The position numbers and the translations under genes are program-made. A stretch of DNA of 39,882 nucleotides from contig NZ_QLMG01000040.1 in the NCBI RefSeq assembly GCF_003259905.1, positions 1-39,882 on the forward strand. Direction: 5' to 3'. Numbering within the stretch: the stretch's first letter is position 1; every line of letters starts with the position of its first letter. The notes under the pieces were generated by a model, which was not told the origin of the DNA, did not search any database, and saw nothing but the letters and a program-made list of their open reading frames with translations. Positions 8,808 through 17,890 of the stretch are shown here, piece by piece. This DNA is from Salipiger aestuarii (GTDB lineage Bacteria; Pseudomonadota; Alphaproteobacteria; Rhodobacterales; Rhodobacteraceae).

Positions 8808-9784
8808 CCGCCGCCGGCCCCGCCCCCGTCGCCCTGAGCTGCGGCGAGCCTTCGGGCATCGGGCCCGAGCTGGCCGAGGCGGCCTGGGCGGCGCTTGGCA
8901 CGGCGTTGCCCTTTGTCTGGATCGGCGCGCCGGCGCATCTGCCGGGCGGTGTGCCCCATGTGATCGTCAGCGATCCGTCGCAGGCGGCTGAGGCCGCGCG
9001 ACATGGGCTTGCGGTGCTCGCCATCGACATTCCCGGCCCGAGGGTGCCGGGCACGCCGCAGCCCGCACAGGCGGCGGGCGTGATCGACAGCATCGCGCGC
9101 GGTGTGGCGCTGGTGCAGGACGGCGCGTGCAGCGCGCTGTGCACTCTGCCGATTTCCAAGCAGGCGCTGGCCGAAGGCGCGGGTTTTGCCTATCCCGGCC
9201 ACACCGAATACCTGTGCGCGCTGGCTGGCGTCGACGAGGTGGTGATGATGCTCGCCAGCGACGAGCTGCGCGTGGTGCCTGCAACCATCCACATCGCTCT
9301 TGCGGATGTGCCTGCCGCGCTGACAGCCCGGTTGCTGGAAAAGCGCCTGCGCATCACCCGCGCGGCCCTTGTCGCGCAATTCGGCATCACCGCCCCGCGC
9401 ATCGCCGTGGCGGGGCTGAACCCCCACGCGGGCGAAGGCGGACGGATGGGGCGCGAAGAGCTGACCCTCATCATTCCGGTGCTCGACCGGCTGCGCGCCG
9501 AAGGGTTCGACCTGATCGGCCCGCTGCCCGCCGACACCATGTTTCACGCGCGCGCCCGCGCCGGATACGACGCGGCGGTCTGCATGTACCACGATCAGGC
9601 ACTTATCCCGATCAAGACGCTGGCGTTTGACAAGGGCGTAAACGTGACTCTGGGGATGCCCTTCGTGCGGACCTCGCCCGATCACGGCACCGCGTTCGGA
9701 ATCGCGGGGCAAGGCATTGCCGACCCGTCATCGACCATCGAGGCGCTCAAACTGGCACGCCGCCTTGCCGGTGGCGCGGCATGA
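8804..9784 (+). CDS. pdxA: 4-hydroxythreonine-4-phosphate dehydrogenase
   Basis: PdxA oxidises 4-phosphohydroxy-L-threonine with NAD in the DXP-dependent pyridoxal 5-phosphate pathway, in the cytoplasm. The 326-residue sequence carries the family motifs: an N-terminal [12 protein letters not shown], the metal-binding [11 protein letters not shown], and the C-terminal [14 protein letters not shown] block. The ATG at 8804 overlaps the surA TGA; a longer open frame beginning inside surA is not needed because the family starts about here. The lysine usually found in a TGPxxK segment appears as TLPISKQAL, so the catalytic lysine is kept. It sits between surA and rsmA, the same order as in many proteobacteria. 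Confidence 0.95.
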   Translation: MTAAGPAPVALSCGEPSGIGPELAEAAWAALGTALPFVWIGAPAHLPGGVPHVIVSDPSQAAEAARHGLAVLAIDIPGPRVPGTPQPAQAAGVIDSIARGVALVQDGACSALCTLPISKQALAEGAGFAYPGHTEYLCALAGVDEVVMMLASDELRVVPATIHIALADVPAALTARLLEKRLRITRAALVAQFGITAPRIAVAGLNPHAGEGGRMGREELTLIIPVLDRLRAEGFDLIGPLPADTMFHARARAGYDAAVCMYHDQALIPIKTLAFDKGVNVTLGMPFVRTSPDHGTAFGIAGQGIADPSSTIEALKLARRLAGGAA

Positions 9785-10617
9785 GCGCCATCGACGGGCT
9801 GCCGCCCCTGCGCGAGGTGATCGCCACGCACGAGCTGTCGGCGAAGAAATCGCTGGGGCAGAACTTTCTGCTCGACCTGAACCTGACGGCCAAGATCGCG
9901 CGGCAGGCTGGAGACCTGTCGGGGATGGATGTGCTGGAAATCGGCCCCGGACCGGGCGGGCTGACACGCGGGTTGCTGGCCGAAGGCGCGCGCAGGGTTC
10001 TGGCCATCGAAAAGGATGCGCGCTGCCTGCCCGCACTGGCCGAGATCGCCGCCGTCTATCCGGGGCGGCTGGAGGTGATCGAGGGCGATGCCTTGCAGAT
10101 CGACCCCCTGGCGCATCTGACGCCGCCCATCGCGATCTGCGCCAACCTGCCCTACAACGTCGGCACCGAACTGCTGGTGCGCTGGCTGACGCCCGATGCC
10201 TGGCCGCCGTTCTGGCAAACGCTGACGCTGATGTTTCAGCGCGAAGTGGCGGAACGGATCGTCGCCGTTCCGGGGAGCAAGGCCTATGGCCGGCTTGCGG
10301 TGCTGGCCCAGTGGCGGACCGAGGCGCGCATCGTGCTAAGCCTGCCGCCAGGCGCGTTCACGCCCCCGCCCAAGGTCGCCTCGGCCGTGGTGCATCTGCG
10401 CGCCCTTCCCGAACCGCGGTTTCCGGCGGATCGCAAGGTGTTGGAGCGGGTGGTGGCGGCAGCCTTCAATCAGCGGCGCAAGATGATGCGCGCCGCGCTC
10501 AAGGGGCTGGCGCCAGACATCGAGAATCATCTGCACGCCGCCGGCATTCTGCCCACCGAGCGCGCGGAACAGGTTTCGCTGGAACAGTTCTGCGCTTTGG
10601 CGCGCGGCTTGGCCTAG
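9781..10617 (+). CDS. rsmA: 16S rRNA dimethyladenosine transferase
   Basis: RsmA (KsgA) dimethylates the two adjacent adenines in the 3-prime-terminal helix 45 loop of 16S rRNA during late 30S assembly. The 278-residue product shows [12 protein letters not shown] near residue 22-33, the SAM-binding [10 protein letters not shown] near residue 55, and the catalytic NLPYNVGT (motif IV) near residue 120, all intact. The start ATG at 9781 overlaps the pdxA stop. It is the last gene of the six-gene chain and is followed by an 11-bp perfect hairpin. No sign of truncation is seen; the C-terminal helical domain ends with [11 protein letters not shown]. Confidence 0.96.
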   Translation: MSAIDGLPPLREVIATHELSAKKSLGQNFLLDLNLTAKIARQAGDLSGMDVLEIGPGPGGLTRGLLAEGARRVLAIEKDARCLPALAEIAAVYPGRLEVIEGDALQIDPLAHLTPPIAICANLPYNVGTELLVRWLTPDAWPPFWQTLTLMFQREVAERIVAVPGSKAYGRLAVLAQWRTEARIVLSLPPGAFTPPPKVASAVVHLRALPEPRFPADRKVLERVVAAAFNQRRKMMRAALKGLAPDIENHLHAAGILPTERAEQVSLEQFCALARGLA

Positions 10618-10666
10618 ACGCGGACCTGTCCGCATTGGTTTTGCGCGGACGATCCGGTGAAACGCA

Positions 10667-10694
10667 GAACGCCACGCGCAAGGGCGTGGCGTTC
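10667..10694. terminator. Hairpin between convergent rsmA and DUF4167 genes
   Basis: A perfect 11-bp inverted repeat (GAACGCCACGC and GCGTGGCGTTC) encloses a 6-nt loop. It lies 50 bp after rsmA and 24 bp after the end of the leftward DUF4167 gene, so it can serve both strands. There is no U-run on the plus strand; on the minus strand the arm is followed by TGCGTTTC. Termination is inferred from position and symmetry. Confidence 0.6.
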
Positions 10695-10717
10695 GAGACA
10701 GACGTGATCGTCCTGGT

Positions 10718-11485
10718 CTACTCGGCGGCGTCGGAAGCCGGCGTGTCCCCCTTGGGATCGGCGGGCGCGGACTCGGTCGCGCCCGAATCGCTTTCGGCCT
10801 TGGGCTTTCTGGGCTCGGGCTTCTTGCGGGGACGGCGCGGTTTCTTGGGTTTTTCCTCTGCCGGAGCCGGAGCGGGCGTTTCGCGATTTTCAGGTGTTTC
10901 CACCAGACCGCTGTCGCTGTTGTCACCCATGTCGATCACGTCAGGCTGCGGCGCGCCTTCAGCGACCGGCTCGGCGGGCTGCTGCCGGGCTTGATCGGGC
11001 CGTGGCTGGGCGGTCTGGGGCTGGGCGGTCTGGGGCTGGTCACCGTGACCCTGATCGCCCTGGCCCTGGTTGCCCTGCCCTTGGTTGTTTTGGCCCGAAT
11101 TGTTCTGGGGCTGATCGGAATCACCACGATCGTCGCGATCGGACCGCTGGTTGTCGCGCTGGTCAGAGCGGTCCTTGTCGCGTTGCGCCTGACGTTCGCG
11201 GTTCTCGCGTTCCTGATGTTCGCGGCGCTGATCCGCGTCGCGCTGTGCCTCGGAGAGCATGCGCATGTAATGCTCAGCGTGCTGCTGAAAGTTCTCGGCG
11301 GCGACGCGGTCATTGCTCAGCCCAGCGTCGCGGGCGAGCTGGTTGTACTTGTCGATGATCTGCTGCGGCGTACCGCGCACCTTGCCTTCGGGGCCGCTGC
11401 TGTCGAACACACGGTTGACGACATTGCCCAGCGAACTGCGGTTGCGGTTATTCTTCGACCGCGAGCGGGATTTCGAGGATCGCAT
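10718..11485 (-). CDS. DUF4167 domain-containing protein
   Basis: A 255-residue protein of unknown function. The first 90 or so residues form the DUF4167 domain common in alphaproteobacteria: a very basic start (RSSKSRSRSKNNRNR), then VNRVFDSSGPEGKVRGTPQQIIDKYNQLARDA and AENFQQHAEHYMRM. The rest is low complexity: an Arg/Asp/Gln-rich charged stretch, then short Gln/Gly/Asn repeats (two tandem QPQTA units), and a Lys/Pro/Arg-rich segment near residues 215-235 before an acidic tail. The basic N-terminus suggests contact with nucleic acid, but that is inference. About 225 bp upstream (11486-11709) carry no gene and should contain its promoter; a strong ribosome binding site was not found. Confidence 0.85.
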   Translation of the reverse strand: MRSSKSRSRSKNNRNRSSLGNVVNRVFDSSGPEGKVRGTPQQIIDKYNQLARDAGLSNDRVAAENFQQHAEHYMRMLSEAQRDADQRREHQERENRERQAQRDKDRSDQRDNQRSDRDDRGDSDQPQNNSGQNNQGQGNQGQGDQGHGDQPQTAQPQTAQPRPDQARQQPAEPVAEGAPQPDVIDMGDNSDSGLVETPENRETPAPAPAEEKPKKPRRPRKKPEPRKPKAESDSGATESAPADPKGDTPASDAAE

Positions 11486-11709
11486 TGTGTTTTGCTATCA
11501 GCCTTATGTCTGACTGTCCCTGTGACCTTGCAGCGCCAAAAGCGCCTGTCTGTGCCGAGTCACAACCATTTGGGGTTGACGTTGCGCGGGACCGCCAGCG
11601 TGGCATCCACCGCTGCAACATCTTCTAGGTATCTATCTCTGCTCTTCAAAACAAGGGAAAATCTTGATGTTTCGTGCCAATTCCGGCGAAAAGCCGCAAA
11701 GCGCCCTGT

Positions 11710-12555
11710 TCACGGGGGCGCCAGCCGCCCTGCAACGACGCGATCACGGCCGTCCAGATCCACCAGAACGGCGATATCGCACAGCCCTGCGCCGGCGAAC
11801 AACGCCGTGACGGCGCCACCCTGCTCCGGGCCGATTTCGACCAGCACACGCCCGCCGGCGACAAGATGTCGCGGCGCGCCGGCGGCGATGGCGCGATAGG
11901 CCGCGAGCCCGTCGCCTTCATCGGTCAGGGCCATGCGGGGTTCGTGATCGCGCACCTCGGGCGCAAGGTCGGGCATTTCGCGCGCGGCGATATAGGGCGG
12001 GTTCGACACGATCAGATCGAACAGCGTCTGCGCGGGGGGCAAAGCGTCATACCAGCTGCCACCCGCCAGCGCGGCGCGCGTTTCAAGGCGCAGCGCGTTG
12101 CGATTCCAGAACGCGACGTCCAGCGCCCGGGGCGACAGATCCGTGCCAAGGCCCGTGGCGCGTTCGGATTCGGCAAGCAGGGTCAGAAGGATACAGCCCG
12201 ACCCGGTGCCAAGGTCCAGCACGTTGGCGAACGGCGCGGACAGCGCCGCCTCGATCAGCATTTCGGTTTCGGGGCGCGGGTCGAGCACATCCGCGTTGAC
12301 GAGAAAATCGCGCCCATAAAACTGTCGCCGCCCGATAAGGTGCGACACCGGTTCGCGCGCCGCGCGCCGCGCGATCAGCGTCTCAAAGCCGGCGGCCCGA
12401 TCAGGCGCAACGGGTCCGGGCAGGAACAGCGTCAGCCGCCCCGCCGGAACATTCAACGCATGCGCCAGCAGGCGCCGCGCGTCGCGGCCCGCATCCGGGA
12501 TTCCCGCCTGCGTCAGACGCCGTGTCGCGGCGGCAAGCAAGCCCGCGCCGGTCAC
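11710..12555 (-). CDS. prmC: Peptide chain release factor N5-glutamine methyltransferase
   Basis: PrmC methylates the glutamine of the GGQ motif in release factors, which speeds peptide release. The 281-residue product has an N-terminal helical domain that binds the release factor (about 1-75) and a class I SAM-dependent methyltransferase domain with [12 protein letters not shown] near residue 115 and the catalytic NPPY motif near residue 186. The start is GTG at 12555 and overlaps the prfA stop (GTGA), so enzyme and substrate are translationally coupled. The order prfA-prmC is conserved in many bacteria. A short CGGC/GCCG hairpin lies just past the stop but has no U-run. Confidence 0.95.
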   Translation of the reverse strand: MTGAGLLAAATRRLTQAGIPDAGRDARRLLAHALNVPAGRLTLFLPGPVAPDRAAGFETLIARRAAREPVSHLIGRRQFYGRDFLVNADVLDPRPETEMLIEAALSAPFANVLDLGTGSGCILLTLLAESERATGLGTDLSPRALDVAFWNRNALRLETRAALAGGSWYDALPPAQTLFDLIVSNPPYIAAREMPDLAPEVRDHEPRMALTDEGDGLAAYRAIAAGAPRHLVAGGRVLVEIGPEQGGAVTALFAGAGLCDIAVLVDLDGRDRVVAGRLAPP

Positions 12556-13601
12556 GCCCCCATCTCGGCCAGCTGGGCCGCCTGCGCATCGGCGGTCAGC
12601 GCATCCGCGATTTCGTCGATGTCGCCGCCAAGGATCTGGTCGAGCCGATACAGGGTCAGACCGATTCGATGGTCGGTCATCCGCCCTTGCGGGAAATTGT
12701 AGGTGCGGATGCGTTCGGACCTGTCGCCACTGCCGACCTGCGCCTTGCGATCCGACGCGCGCGCATCGGCCGCCGACTTGCGCTGCGCATCGAACAGCCG
12801 GGCGCGCAGCACGTTCATTGCGATCTCGCGGTTGCGGTGCTGCGATTTTTCCGAGCTGGTCACCACGATTCCGCTCGGAATATGAGTGATGCGCACGGCG
12901 GAATCGGTGGTGTTGACGTGCTGCCCGCCAGCGCCGGAACTGCGCATGGTGTCGATGCGGATATCGCCGGGAGCGATGTCGATGTCTACCGCCTCGGCCT
13001 CGGGCAGAACGGCAACGGTGGCGGCAGAGGTATGTATGCGCCCACCCGATTCGGTTTCGGGCACGCGCTGCACGCGGTGCACGCCGGATTCGTACTTGAG
13101 ACGAGCGAAAACGCTGTCGCCCTCGATCCGCACCACCAGCTCCTTGATCCCGCCAAGTTCGGTCTGCTGTTCTTCGATCACCTCCCAGCGCCAGCCACGC
13201 GTCTCGGCGTAACGCTGGTACATGCGGGCCAGATCGGCGGCGAACAGCGCCGCCTCTTCGCCCCCGGTACCGGGTCGGATTTCCAGGATAGCCGGGCGGG
13301 CGTCAGCGGCATCGTGCGGCAAAAGCGCCAGTTGCAGCGCCTTTTCCGCCTCGGGCAGACGCGCCTTGAGCACGGCAAGCTCTTCTTCGGCCAGCGTCTT
13401 CATTTCCGGATCGTCGAGCATGGCGCGCGCATCCGCAAGGTTGTCCTGAAGGCGCATCCAGTCGGTGATCTGATCCACCACGGGCCGCAGTTCGGAATAT
13501 TCGCGCCCAAGGGCCGCAATATCGCCGGACCCGTCGGCCATGCGGGCCTCGAGATATTCAAAACGTTCAAGAATTTGCCGAAGGCGGTCTGCGGGGATCA
13601 T
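12552..13601 (-). CDS. prfA: Peptide chain release factor 1
   Basis: RF1 recognises UAA and UAG stop codons and triggers hydrolysis of peptidyl-tRNA. The 349-residue protein contains the [14 protein letters not shown] segment, the stop-codon-recognition loop region ([23 protein letters not shown], with PET at the tripeptide anticodon site, as in several other bacteria), and the catalytic [16 protein letters not shown] with GGQ intact. The chosen ATG at 13599-13601 begins [11 protein letters not shown] and has AGAGGG upstream; a longer frame reaching 13637 lacks support. Five 12-bp tandem repeats lie 45-104 bp before the start codon. prmC follows directly with overlapping codons. Confidence 0.97.
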   Translation of the reverse strand: MIPADRLRQILERFEYLEARMADGSGDIAALGREYSELRPVVDQITDWMRLQDNLADARAMLDDPEMKTLAEEELAVLKARLPEAEKALQLALLPHDAADARPAILEIRPGTGGEEAALFAADLARMYQRYAETRGWRWEVIEEQQTELGGIKELVVRIEGDSVFARLKYESGVHRVQRVPETESGGRIHTSAATVAVLPEAEAVDIDIAPGDIRIDTMRSSGAGGQHVNTTDSAVRITHIPSGIVVTSSEKSQHRNREIAMNVLRARLFDAQRKSAADARASDRKAQVGSGDRSERIRTYNFPQGRMTDHRIGLTLYRLDQILGGDIDEIADALTADAQAAQLAEMGA

Positions 13602-13645
13602 GGCGCCCTCTTTTCCCCATCCCCCGGCCCCGGTCAAGGGTGCCC

Positions 13646-13705
13646 GTGTCTGGCCCCGTGTCTGGCCCCGTGTCTGGCCCCGTGTCTGGCCCCGTGTCTG
13701 GCCCC
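13646..13705. repeat. Five tandem copies of a 12-bp unit
   Basis: Five identical, head-to-tail copies of GTGTCTGGCCCC begin at 13646, 13658, 13670, 13682 and 13694. They fill the gap between the stop codon of the DUF1499 gene and the start of prfA, both leftward. Perfect identity suggests recent slippage expansion. The array would be transcribed in the prfA leader if the genes share a transcript. Confidence 0.95.
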
Positions 13706-13709
13706 GTAC

Positions 13710-14120
13710 CTAGTCTGTCGGGCCAAGCCGTTCCAGCCAGCCCGACACCCGGGCCCGGTTCACGCCCTGATCGGACTGGCCAAACCGCAGTCGCGCGTAG
13801 ATTTCGACCGAATCGCCTTCAAGCTGCACGGTGGTATAGTCGGGAAACCCCATCCACAACGACCGCGTGACATAGGTCACCCGCCCCTCGTCGGGGCTGC
13901 CGGCAAGCACTTCGGTGCGCGGGGTTTCGAGGATGATCCGATGCAGCGCCTGCATCAGCGGCGCGCCGCCCGCGACCCGCCGCCGAACACCGCCCGCAAG
14001 ATCCTGATCGGCGGTGACCTTTGGGTCCACATGCCACACATCGGGGTCGGACGGCCCCAGCCTGATCCAGGCAAGGCCCCCGATCACGACAAGTACGATA
14101 AGCCAGAAGACCATCCGCAC
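13710..14120 (-). CDS. DUF1499 domain-containing protein
   Basis: A protein of about 136 residues, of unknown function. It starts with one hydrophobic segment (VFWLIVLVVIGGLAWI) that looks like a membrane anchor or uncleaved signal, followed by a soluble domain with the DUF1499 pattern: an HVDP segment, ETPRTEVLAGSPDEGRVTYVTRSLWMGFPDY and a terminal YARLRFGQSDQGVNRARVSGWL. The start is unsettled: GTG at 14120 has AAGGA about 9 nt upstream, while a TTG at 14126 (3 nt from AAGGA) and an ATG at 14114 are in the same frame. It lies 70 bp downstream of agmatinase and just before the 12-bp repeats. Confidence 0.8.
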   Translation of the reverse strand: MRMVFWLIVLVVIGGLAWIRLGPSDPDVWHVDPKVTADQDLAGGVRRRVAGGAPLMQALHRIILETPRTEVLAGSPDEGRVTYVTRSLWMGFPDYTTVQLEGDSVEIYARLRFGQSDQGVNRARVSGWLERLGPTD

Positions 14121-14196
14121 AGGCAAGTTTCCTTTTGCTGGAAGGGGTACGCCCCCTGTTCACACGATTCCAGTGGGCGGGAAAAGGCCGCCGCGC

Positions 14197-15195
14197 TCAC
14201 ATCCGCGACATATTGCCGACATCGCCCTGGCGCGGTGCGCGCCGGGTCCAGCCCCAAAGGCACAGCAGTTCGGTCGCCACATGCGCCGCCGCGATGGCAG
14301 TCGCGCCCGTGGTGTCGAACGGCGGAGACACCTCGACCACGTCGCCGCCCTTGAGGTTGATTCCCGCAAGGCCGCGCAGCATCACCGCCGCCTGGTGGCT
14401 GGTCAGCCCGCCCCAGACCGGCGTGCCCGTGCCCGGCGCGAATGCCGGATCGAGCGCGTCGATGTCAAAGGTAAGATACACGGGATGGCGCTCGACGATG
14501 TCGCGGATCCGCGCGGAAATGGTCTCGGGGCCCTCGCGGTGCACCTCGCGCGCATCCAGAATGTGAAAGCCCAAGGTGTCGGGGTTGTCGGTGCGGATGC
14601 CCACCTGAACCGACCGCGACGGATCGACGTAGCCCAGCTTAACCGCCTTGTACATGAAGGTGCCGTGGTCGATCCGGCTGAAATCATCGTCCGCCCAGGT
14701 GTCGGTGTGAGCATCGAACTGGACAACCGACAGCGGCCCGTATTTTTCGGCATGAGCCTTGAGGATCGGCAGGGTGATCGAATGATCGCCGCCAAGGGTC
14801 AGCACCGCCGCCCCCGCGTTCAGAATGCCGGAAATGTGGGCTTCAAGCGTGTCGGGAAAGGCCGGTACGTTGGCGTAATCGAATGCAAGATCGCCGTAAT
14901 CCGCAATGGCAAATTCGCCAAGCACGTCATAACCCCAGCCATAGGGCGCATCGCAAGGTTGCAGCAGCGACGCCTCGCGGATCGCGCGCGGTCCGAGCCG
15001 GGTGCCCGTGCGGTTGGTCACCGCCTGATCGAAGGGCACCCCGGTGACGGCCACATCCACGCCGTGCAGGTTCTTGGTATATTTGCGCCGCAGGAACGAA
15101 ACCGCGCCGCCGAACACGTTCTCAAAGCTGGACCCTTTCAGGTCTTCGCGGGTGAACGCGTGGTCGATCTGTGTCTTGGCATCTTCAAGCGCCAT
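14197..15195 (-). CDS. speB: Agmatinase (ureohydrolase family)
   Basis: Predicted to hydrolyse agmatine to putrescine and urea with two manganese ions, a step in polyamine synthesis or arginine breakdown. The 332-residue product has the ureohydrolase metal motifs in order: GGDHSI, DAHTDTW and TFDIDALDPAFAPGTG, all with their His/Asp ligands. Members of this family can act on other guanidino compounds, so the substrate is inferred. The ATG at 15195 has GAGG 6 nt upstream; an in-frame ATG at 15213 has no such site. The adjoining upstream genes on the same strand are an M20 remnant and an intact M20 amidohydrolase, a combination suggesting breakdown of amide- or guanidine-containing compounds. 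Confidence 0.85.
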   Translation of the reverse strand: MALEDAKTQIDHAFTREDLKGSSFENVFGGAVSFLRRKYTKNLHGVDVAVTGVPFDQAVTNRTGTRLGPRAIREASLLQPCDAPYGWGYDVLGEFAIADYGDLAFDYANVPAFPDTLEAHISGILNAGAAVLTLGGDHSITLPILKAHAEKYGPLSVVQFDAHTDTWADDDFSRIDHGTFMYKAVKLGYVDPSRSVQVGIRTDNPDTLGFHILDAREVHREGPETISARIRDIVERHPVYLTFDIDALDPAFAPGTGTPVWGGLTSHQAAVMLRGLAGINLKGGDVVEVSPPFDTTGATAIAAAHVATELLCLWGWTRRAPRQGDVGNMSRM

Positions 15196-15209
15196 GTCAG
15201 CCTCATATT

Positions 15210-15725
15210 TCAAGCATTTGGAAAGTCAGAACTTTTCAGTATTTCGGCGTCAATCTTTCGGGCAATGTAGCGCGCACCGCCAGACGCCATGCTGTCGGAA
15301 CGGGTCATCCTGCTTTCGACAATCATGCCCGCGTCGCCGTCGCGCTCTTCGGAAGGTTGAAGTATCGGTGCAGCCTGACCCGATAAGGTACTTTTTATGC
15401 GCAGGTATTTTGCAGCGGACCGCATCTTGGCAAGGCCGCGGTCATAACCCCGGACAGGTACAGCCCCCGGCACGGTCGAGGCATGGTCCAGATCATCCAT
15501 CGACAGCGCAGCCATGTCGCAGCGCAGCCCCATGGCCCGCGCCGGCACGCGTTCTTCGGCGATCGCGACGATGCCGGACTTCGTGATGCCTTGCTGAGTC
15601 TGACCGACACCGAATGTCTTCGACATTTCAGCCACAAAAGCGGCGGTCCTGAAACGGTCAAACGGCCGCCCGGGGAACTCTTGCAGCGGTTCGGGCTGCG
15701 CTACGACAGGCGGGATGGCGGGCAT
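15210..15725 (-). pseudogene. Truncated, decayed M20 amidohydrolase (paralogue of the next gene)
   Basis: This 171-codon frame aligns by eye with the N-terminal half of the intact M20 gene directly upstream. Corresponding blocks are RTAAFVAEMSKTFGV, GITKSGIVAIAE, GLRCDMAALSMDD (intact copy GLRADMDALPV), AAKYL and LQPSEE (intact copy FQPAEE). The metal-binding ACGHDGH of the family has become VRGYDRG, so a cysteine and both histidines are lost. The frame stops after the AGMIVES region, about 215 residues early. A strong AAGGAGA still lies before the ATG at 15725. It is most likely a decaying duplicate rather than a new enzyme; the intact reading frame leaves open that a short protein is made. 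Confidence 0.75.
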
Positions 15726-15773
15726 TGGGTCTCCTTTCGGCGGCGCGTTGACACCAGAGTTTTCGCAAAACGG

Positions 15774-16934
15774 TCAGGCCCGCAAGGGGTGGCGCATCTC
15801 GATCAGCCGGGCAAAGAAGCTTGCGCCAATCGGTGCGGCCTCATCGTTGAAATCGAATTTGGGATGGTGGCAGAACGGCCCAAGCCCCTGGCCAAGATAC
15901 AGAAACGCCCCTGGGCGCGATTCCAGAAGATACGAGAAATCCTCGGCGCCCATCGACGGTGGCGCATCGTCGACCACCGACGCAGACACCCCGCGCGCGA
16001 TGGTGACGGCAAATTCGGTCTGATCCGCGTGGTTGACCGTCGGCGGGTAGTTGCGCTGGTAGTCCAGATGCGCCGTCAGCCCGTAGCTCATGGCCTGACC
16101 CGCGACGATTTCACGGATGCGGCGTTCAGCCATGTCGCGAATATCGGGATCGAAGCTGCGCACCGTGCCCGCAAGCCGCGCGGTTTCGGGAATGACATTG
16201 CTGGCCGATCCGGTCTGAATCACCGTCAGCGACACCACAAGCGATCCAAGCGGATCGCTGTTGCGTGACACGATCGTCTGCAACGCCTGCCCGATGCCCA
16301 AGGCGGCGGGCACCGGGTCGATGCAGGTATCGGGATGGGCCGCATGGCCGCCGCGTCCGGTCAGCACCAGTTCGAAATCGTCCACCGCCGCCATCAGCGG
16401 GCCAGGGCGCGTTGCGAATTCGCCAAGCGGGCGGGTCGGATCGGTGTGCAGGGCATAGACCTCCTGAATGCCGAACCGTTCCATGATGCCTTCTTCGACC
16501 ATGATACGCCCGCCCCCGATGGTTTCCTCGGCGGGCTGAAAGATCAGCGCCACCCTGCCAGAGAAATTGCGCGTTTCGGACAGGTATTTCGCCGCTCCCA
16601 GCAGCATGGCGGTGTGCCCGTCATGGCCGCAGGCGTGCATCTTGCCCGGCACGGTCGAACGATACGGCGCGCCGGTGTCCTCGGCGACCGGCAGCGCGTC
16701 CATGTCGGCGCGCAACCCCGTGACCGGGCCGTCGCCCTGCCCGTCGATCAGCGCGACGACGCCGCTTGTCGCGATCCCCTCGTGAATGTCGCAAATGCCG
16801 AATTCGCGCAGTCTGGCCACAACGAACCGCGCCGTTTCATGGCAATCGAGACTTAGTTCGGGGTGCCGGTGCAGATGCCTGCGCCAGGTCTTCATGTCTT
16901 CGGCGTAATCGGCGATGCGGTTGACAATGGGCAT
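15774..16934 (-). CDS. M20 family amidohydrolase (hippurate hydrolase-like)
   Basis: A cytoplasmic metal-dependent amidohydrolase of the M20D group (hippurate hydrolase, N-acyl-amino-acid and IAA-amino-acid hydrolases), which cleaves an acyl group from an amino acid or related amine. In 386 residues it shows RRHLHRHPELS (about 18-28), GLRADMDALP (73-82), MHACGHDGHTAM (99-110, with Cys102 and His104 as ligands), FQPAEE (132-137), a YALHTDP histidine near 163, and MGAEDFSYLL with CHHPKF near the C-terminus, so the site is complete. ATG at 16934 was chosen; GGAG lies upstream and the longer frame is antisense to mazG. It is divergent from mazG across 63 bp. The exact substrate cannot be read from sequence. 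Confidence 0.88.
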   Translation of the reverse strand: MPIVNRIADYAEDMKTWRRHLHRHPELSLDCHETARFVVARLREFGICDIHEGIATSGVVALIDGQGDGPVTGLRADMDALPVAEDTGAPYRSTVPGKMHACGHDGHTAMLLGAAKYLSETRNFSGRVALIFQPAEETIGGGRIMVEEGIMERFGIQEVYALHTDPTRPLGEFATRPGPLMAAVDDFELVLTGRGGHAAHPDTCIDPVPAALGIGQALQTIVSRNSDPLGSLVVSLTVIQTGSASNVIPETARLAGTVRSFDPDIRDMAERRIREIVAGQAMSYGLTAHLDYQRNYPPTVNHADQTEFAVTIARGVSASVVDDAPPSMGAEDFSYLLESRPGAFLYLGQGLGPFCHHPKFDFNDEAAPIGASFFARLIEMRHPLRA

Positions 16935-16997
16935 GGGTGGACTCCGGGGCGCGACTGTCGCAGGACGGAAGCCAATACCGAAACGCGGGGGAAGTCC

Positions 16998-17810
16998 ATG
17001 AGCGACGATCTGATCCACGACCCAAAGGGCGGCATGCCGCGACTGCGCGAAATCATGCGACGGCTGCGCGACCCCCAAACCGGCTGTCCCTGGGATCTGG
17101 AACAGGATTTTGCGTCCATCGCGCCCTACACCATCGAAGAGGCCTACGAGGTCGCCGATGCCATCGACCGGCACGCCTGGGACGAGCTGAAGGGCGAACT
17201 GGGCGATCTGCTGTTCCAGTCGGTGTTTCACGCGCAGATCGCGTCCGAACGGGGTCTGTTCGATTTCGACGACATCGCCGACACCATGTCCGACAAGATG
17301 GTCGCGCGGCATCCGCATGTGTTTGGCGACGATTCCAACGCCAAGAGCGCCGCGCAGCAGACCGCCGACTGGGAAACCATCAAGGCGGCCGAGCGCGCAT
17401 CGAAGGCGCAACAGGGCGTGCTGGACGGCGTCGCGATGGGGTTGCCGGCGCTGATGCGCGCGGTCAAGCTGCAAAAACGCGCCGCACGGGTGGGGTTCGA
17501 CTGGCCGTCCACCGACGAGGTGATCGACAAGATCGTCGAAGAGGCGCAAGAGCTGCGCGAGGCCACCGACCCCGACCATATCGCGGAAGAATTCGGCGAC
17601 CTGCTGTTCGTGATGGCCAATCTCGCGCGTCACATGAACATCGACCCCGAGGCCGCGCTGCGCGGAGCCAATGCCAAATTCTCTCGCCGTTTCGCACAGA
17701 TAGAGGCCGCTCTTGCCGCCGAGGGGCGCGCACCCAAGGACAGTTCCCTGCAGGAAATGGATGCGTTGTGGGAAGCCGCCAAACTGCGTGAAAAGCTCAA
17801 AAATCGCTGA
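16998..17810 (+). CDS. mazG: Nucleoside triphosphate pyrophosphohydrolase MazG
   Basis: MazG hydrolyses nucleoside triphosphates to monophosphates and pyrophosphate, cleaning the nucleotide pool and affecting ppGpp levels. The 270-residue protein has two MazG domains. The first has CPWDLEQDFASIAPYTIEE, YEVADAI and KGELGDLLFQ (about 30-80); the second has KIVEEAQELREA and EEFGDLLFVMANLARH (about 180-220). These include the acidic EExxE/ExxD magnesium-binding residues. ATG at 16998 follows GGGGGAAG; a longer upstream open frame overlaps the divergent amidohydrolase and is rejected. The C-terminal KDSSLQEMDALWEAAK is typical of full-length MazG. Confidence 0.95.
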   Translation: MSDDLIHDPKGGMPRLREIMRRLRDPQTGCPWDLEQDFASIAPYTIEEAYEVADAIDRHAWDELKGELGDLLFQSVFHAQIASERGLFDFDDIADTMSDKMVARHPHVFGDDSNAKSAAQQTADWETIKAAERASKAQQGVLDGVAMGLPALMRAVKLQKRAARVGFDWPSTDEVIDKIVEEAQELREATDPDHIAEEFGDLLFVMANLARHMNIDPEAALRGANAKFSRRFAQIEAALAAEGRAPKDSSLQEMDALWEAAKLREKLKNR

Positions 17811-17827
17811 AGCGTCATCGCAACCGA

Positions 17828-17856
17828 TTGACCTGATCGTTTTTGTCGGGTTTTAT
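17828..17856 (+). promoter_or_regulatory. Candidate sigma70-type promoter for the iron-type binding-protein gene
   Basis: TTGACC (17828-17833) and TTTTAT (17851-17856) are separated by 17 bp, each matching four or more consensus positions. They lie in the short gap after mazG, with the next ATG 34 bp past the -10. No Fur- or Irr-type operator was recognised. Confidence 0.45.
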
Positions 17857-17890
17857 GGCGCCAAGATTTTCAGCAGACCGGAGACGCCTC

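Noticed and set aside
8894-8912. TGGCAC...TTGC resembling a sigma54 promoter
   Set aside because: The spacing is 4 rather than 5 nt and it lies inside pdxA with no gene start downstream.
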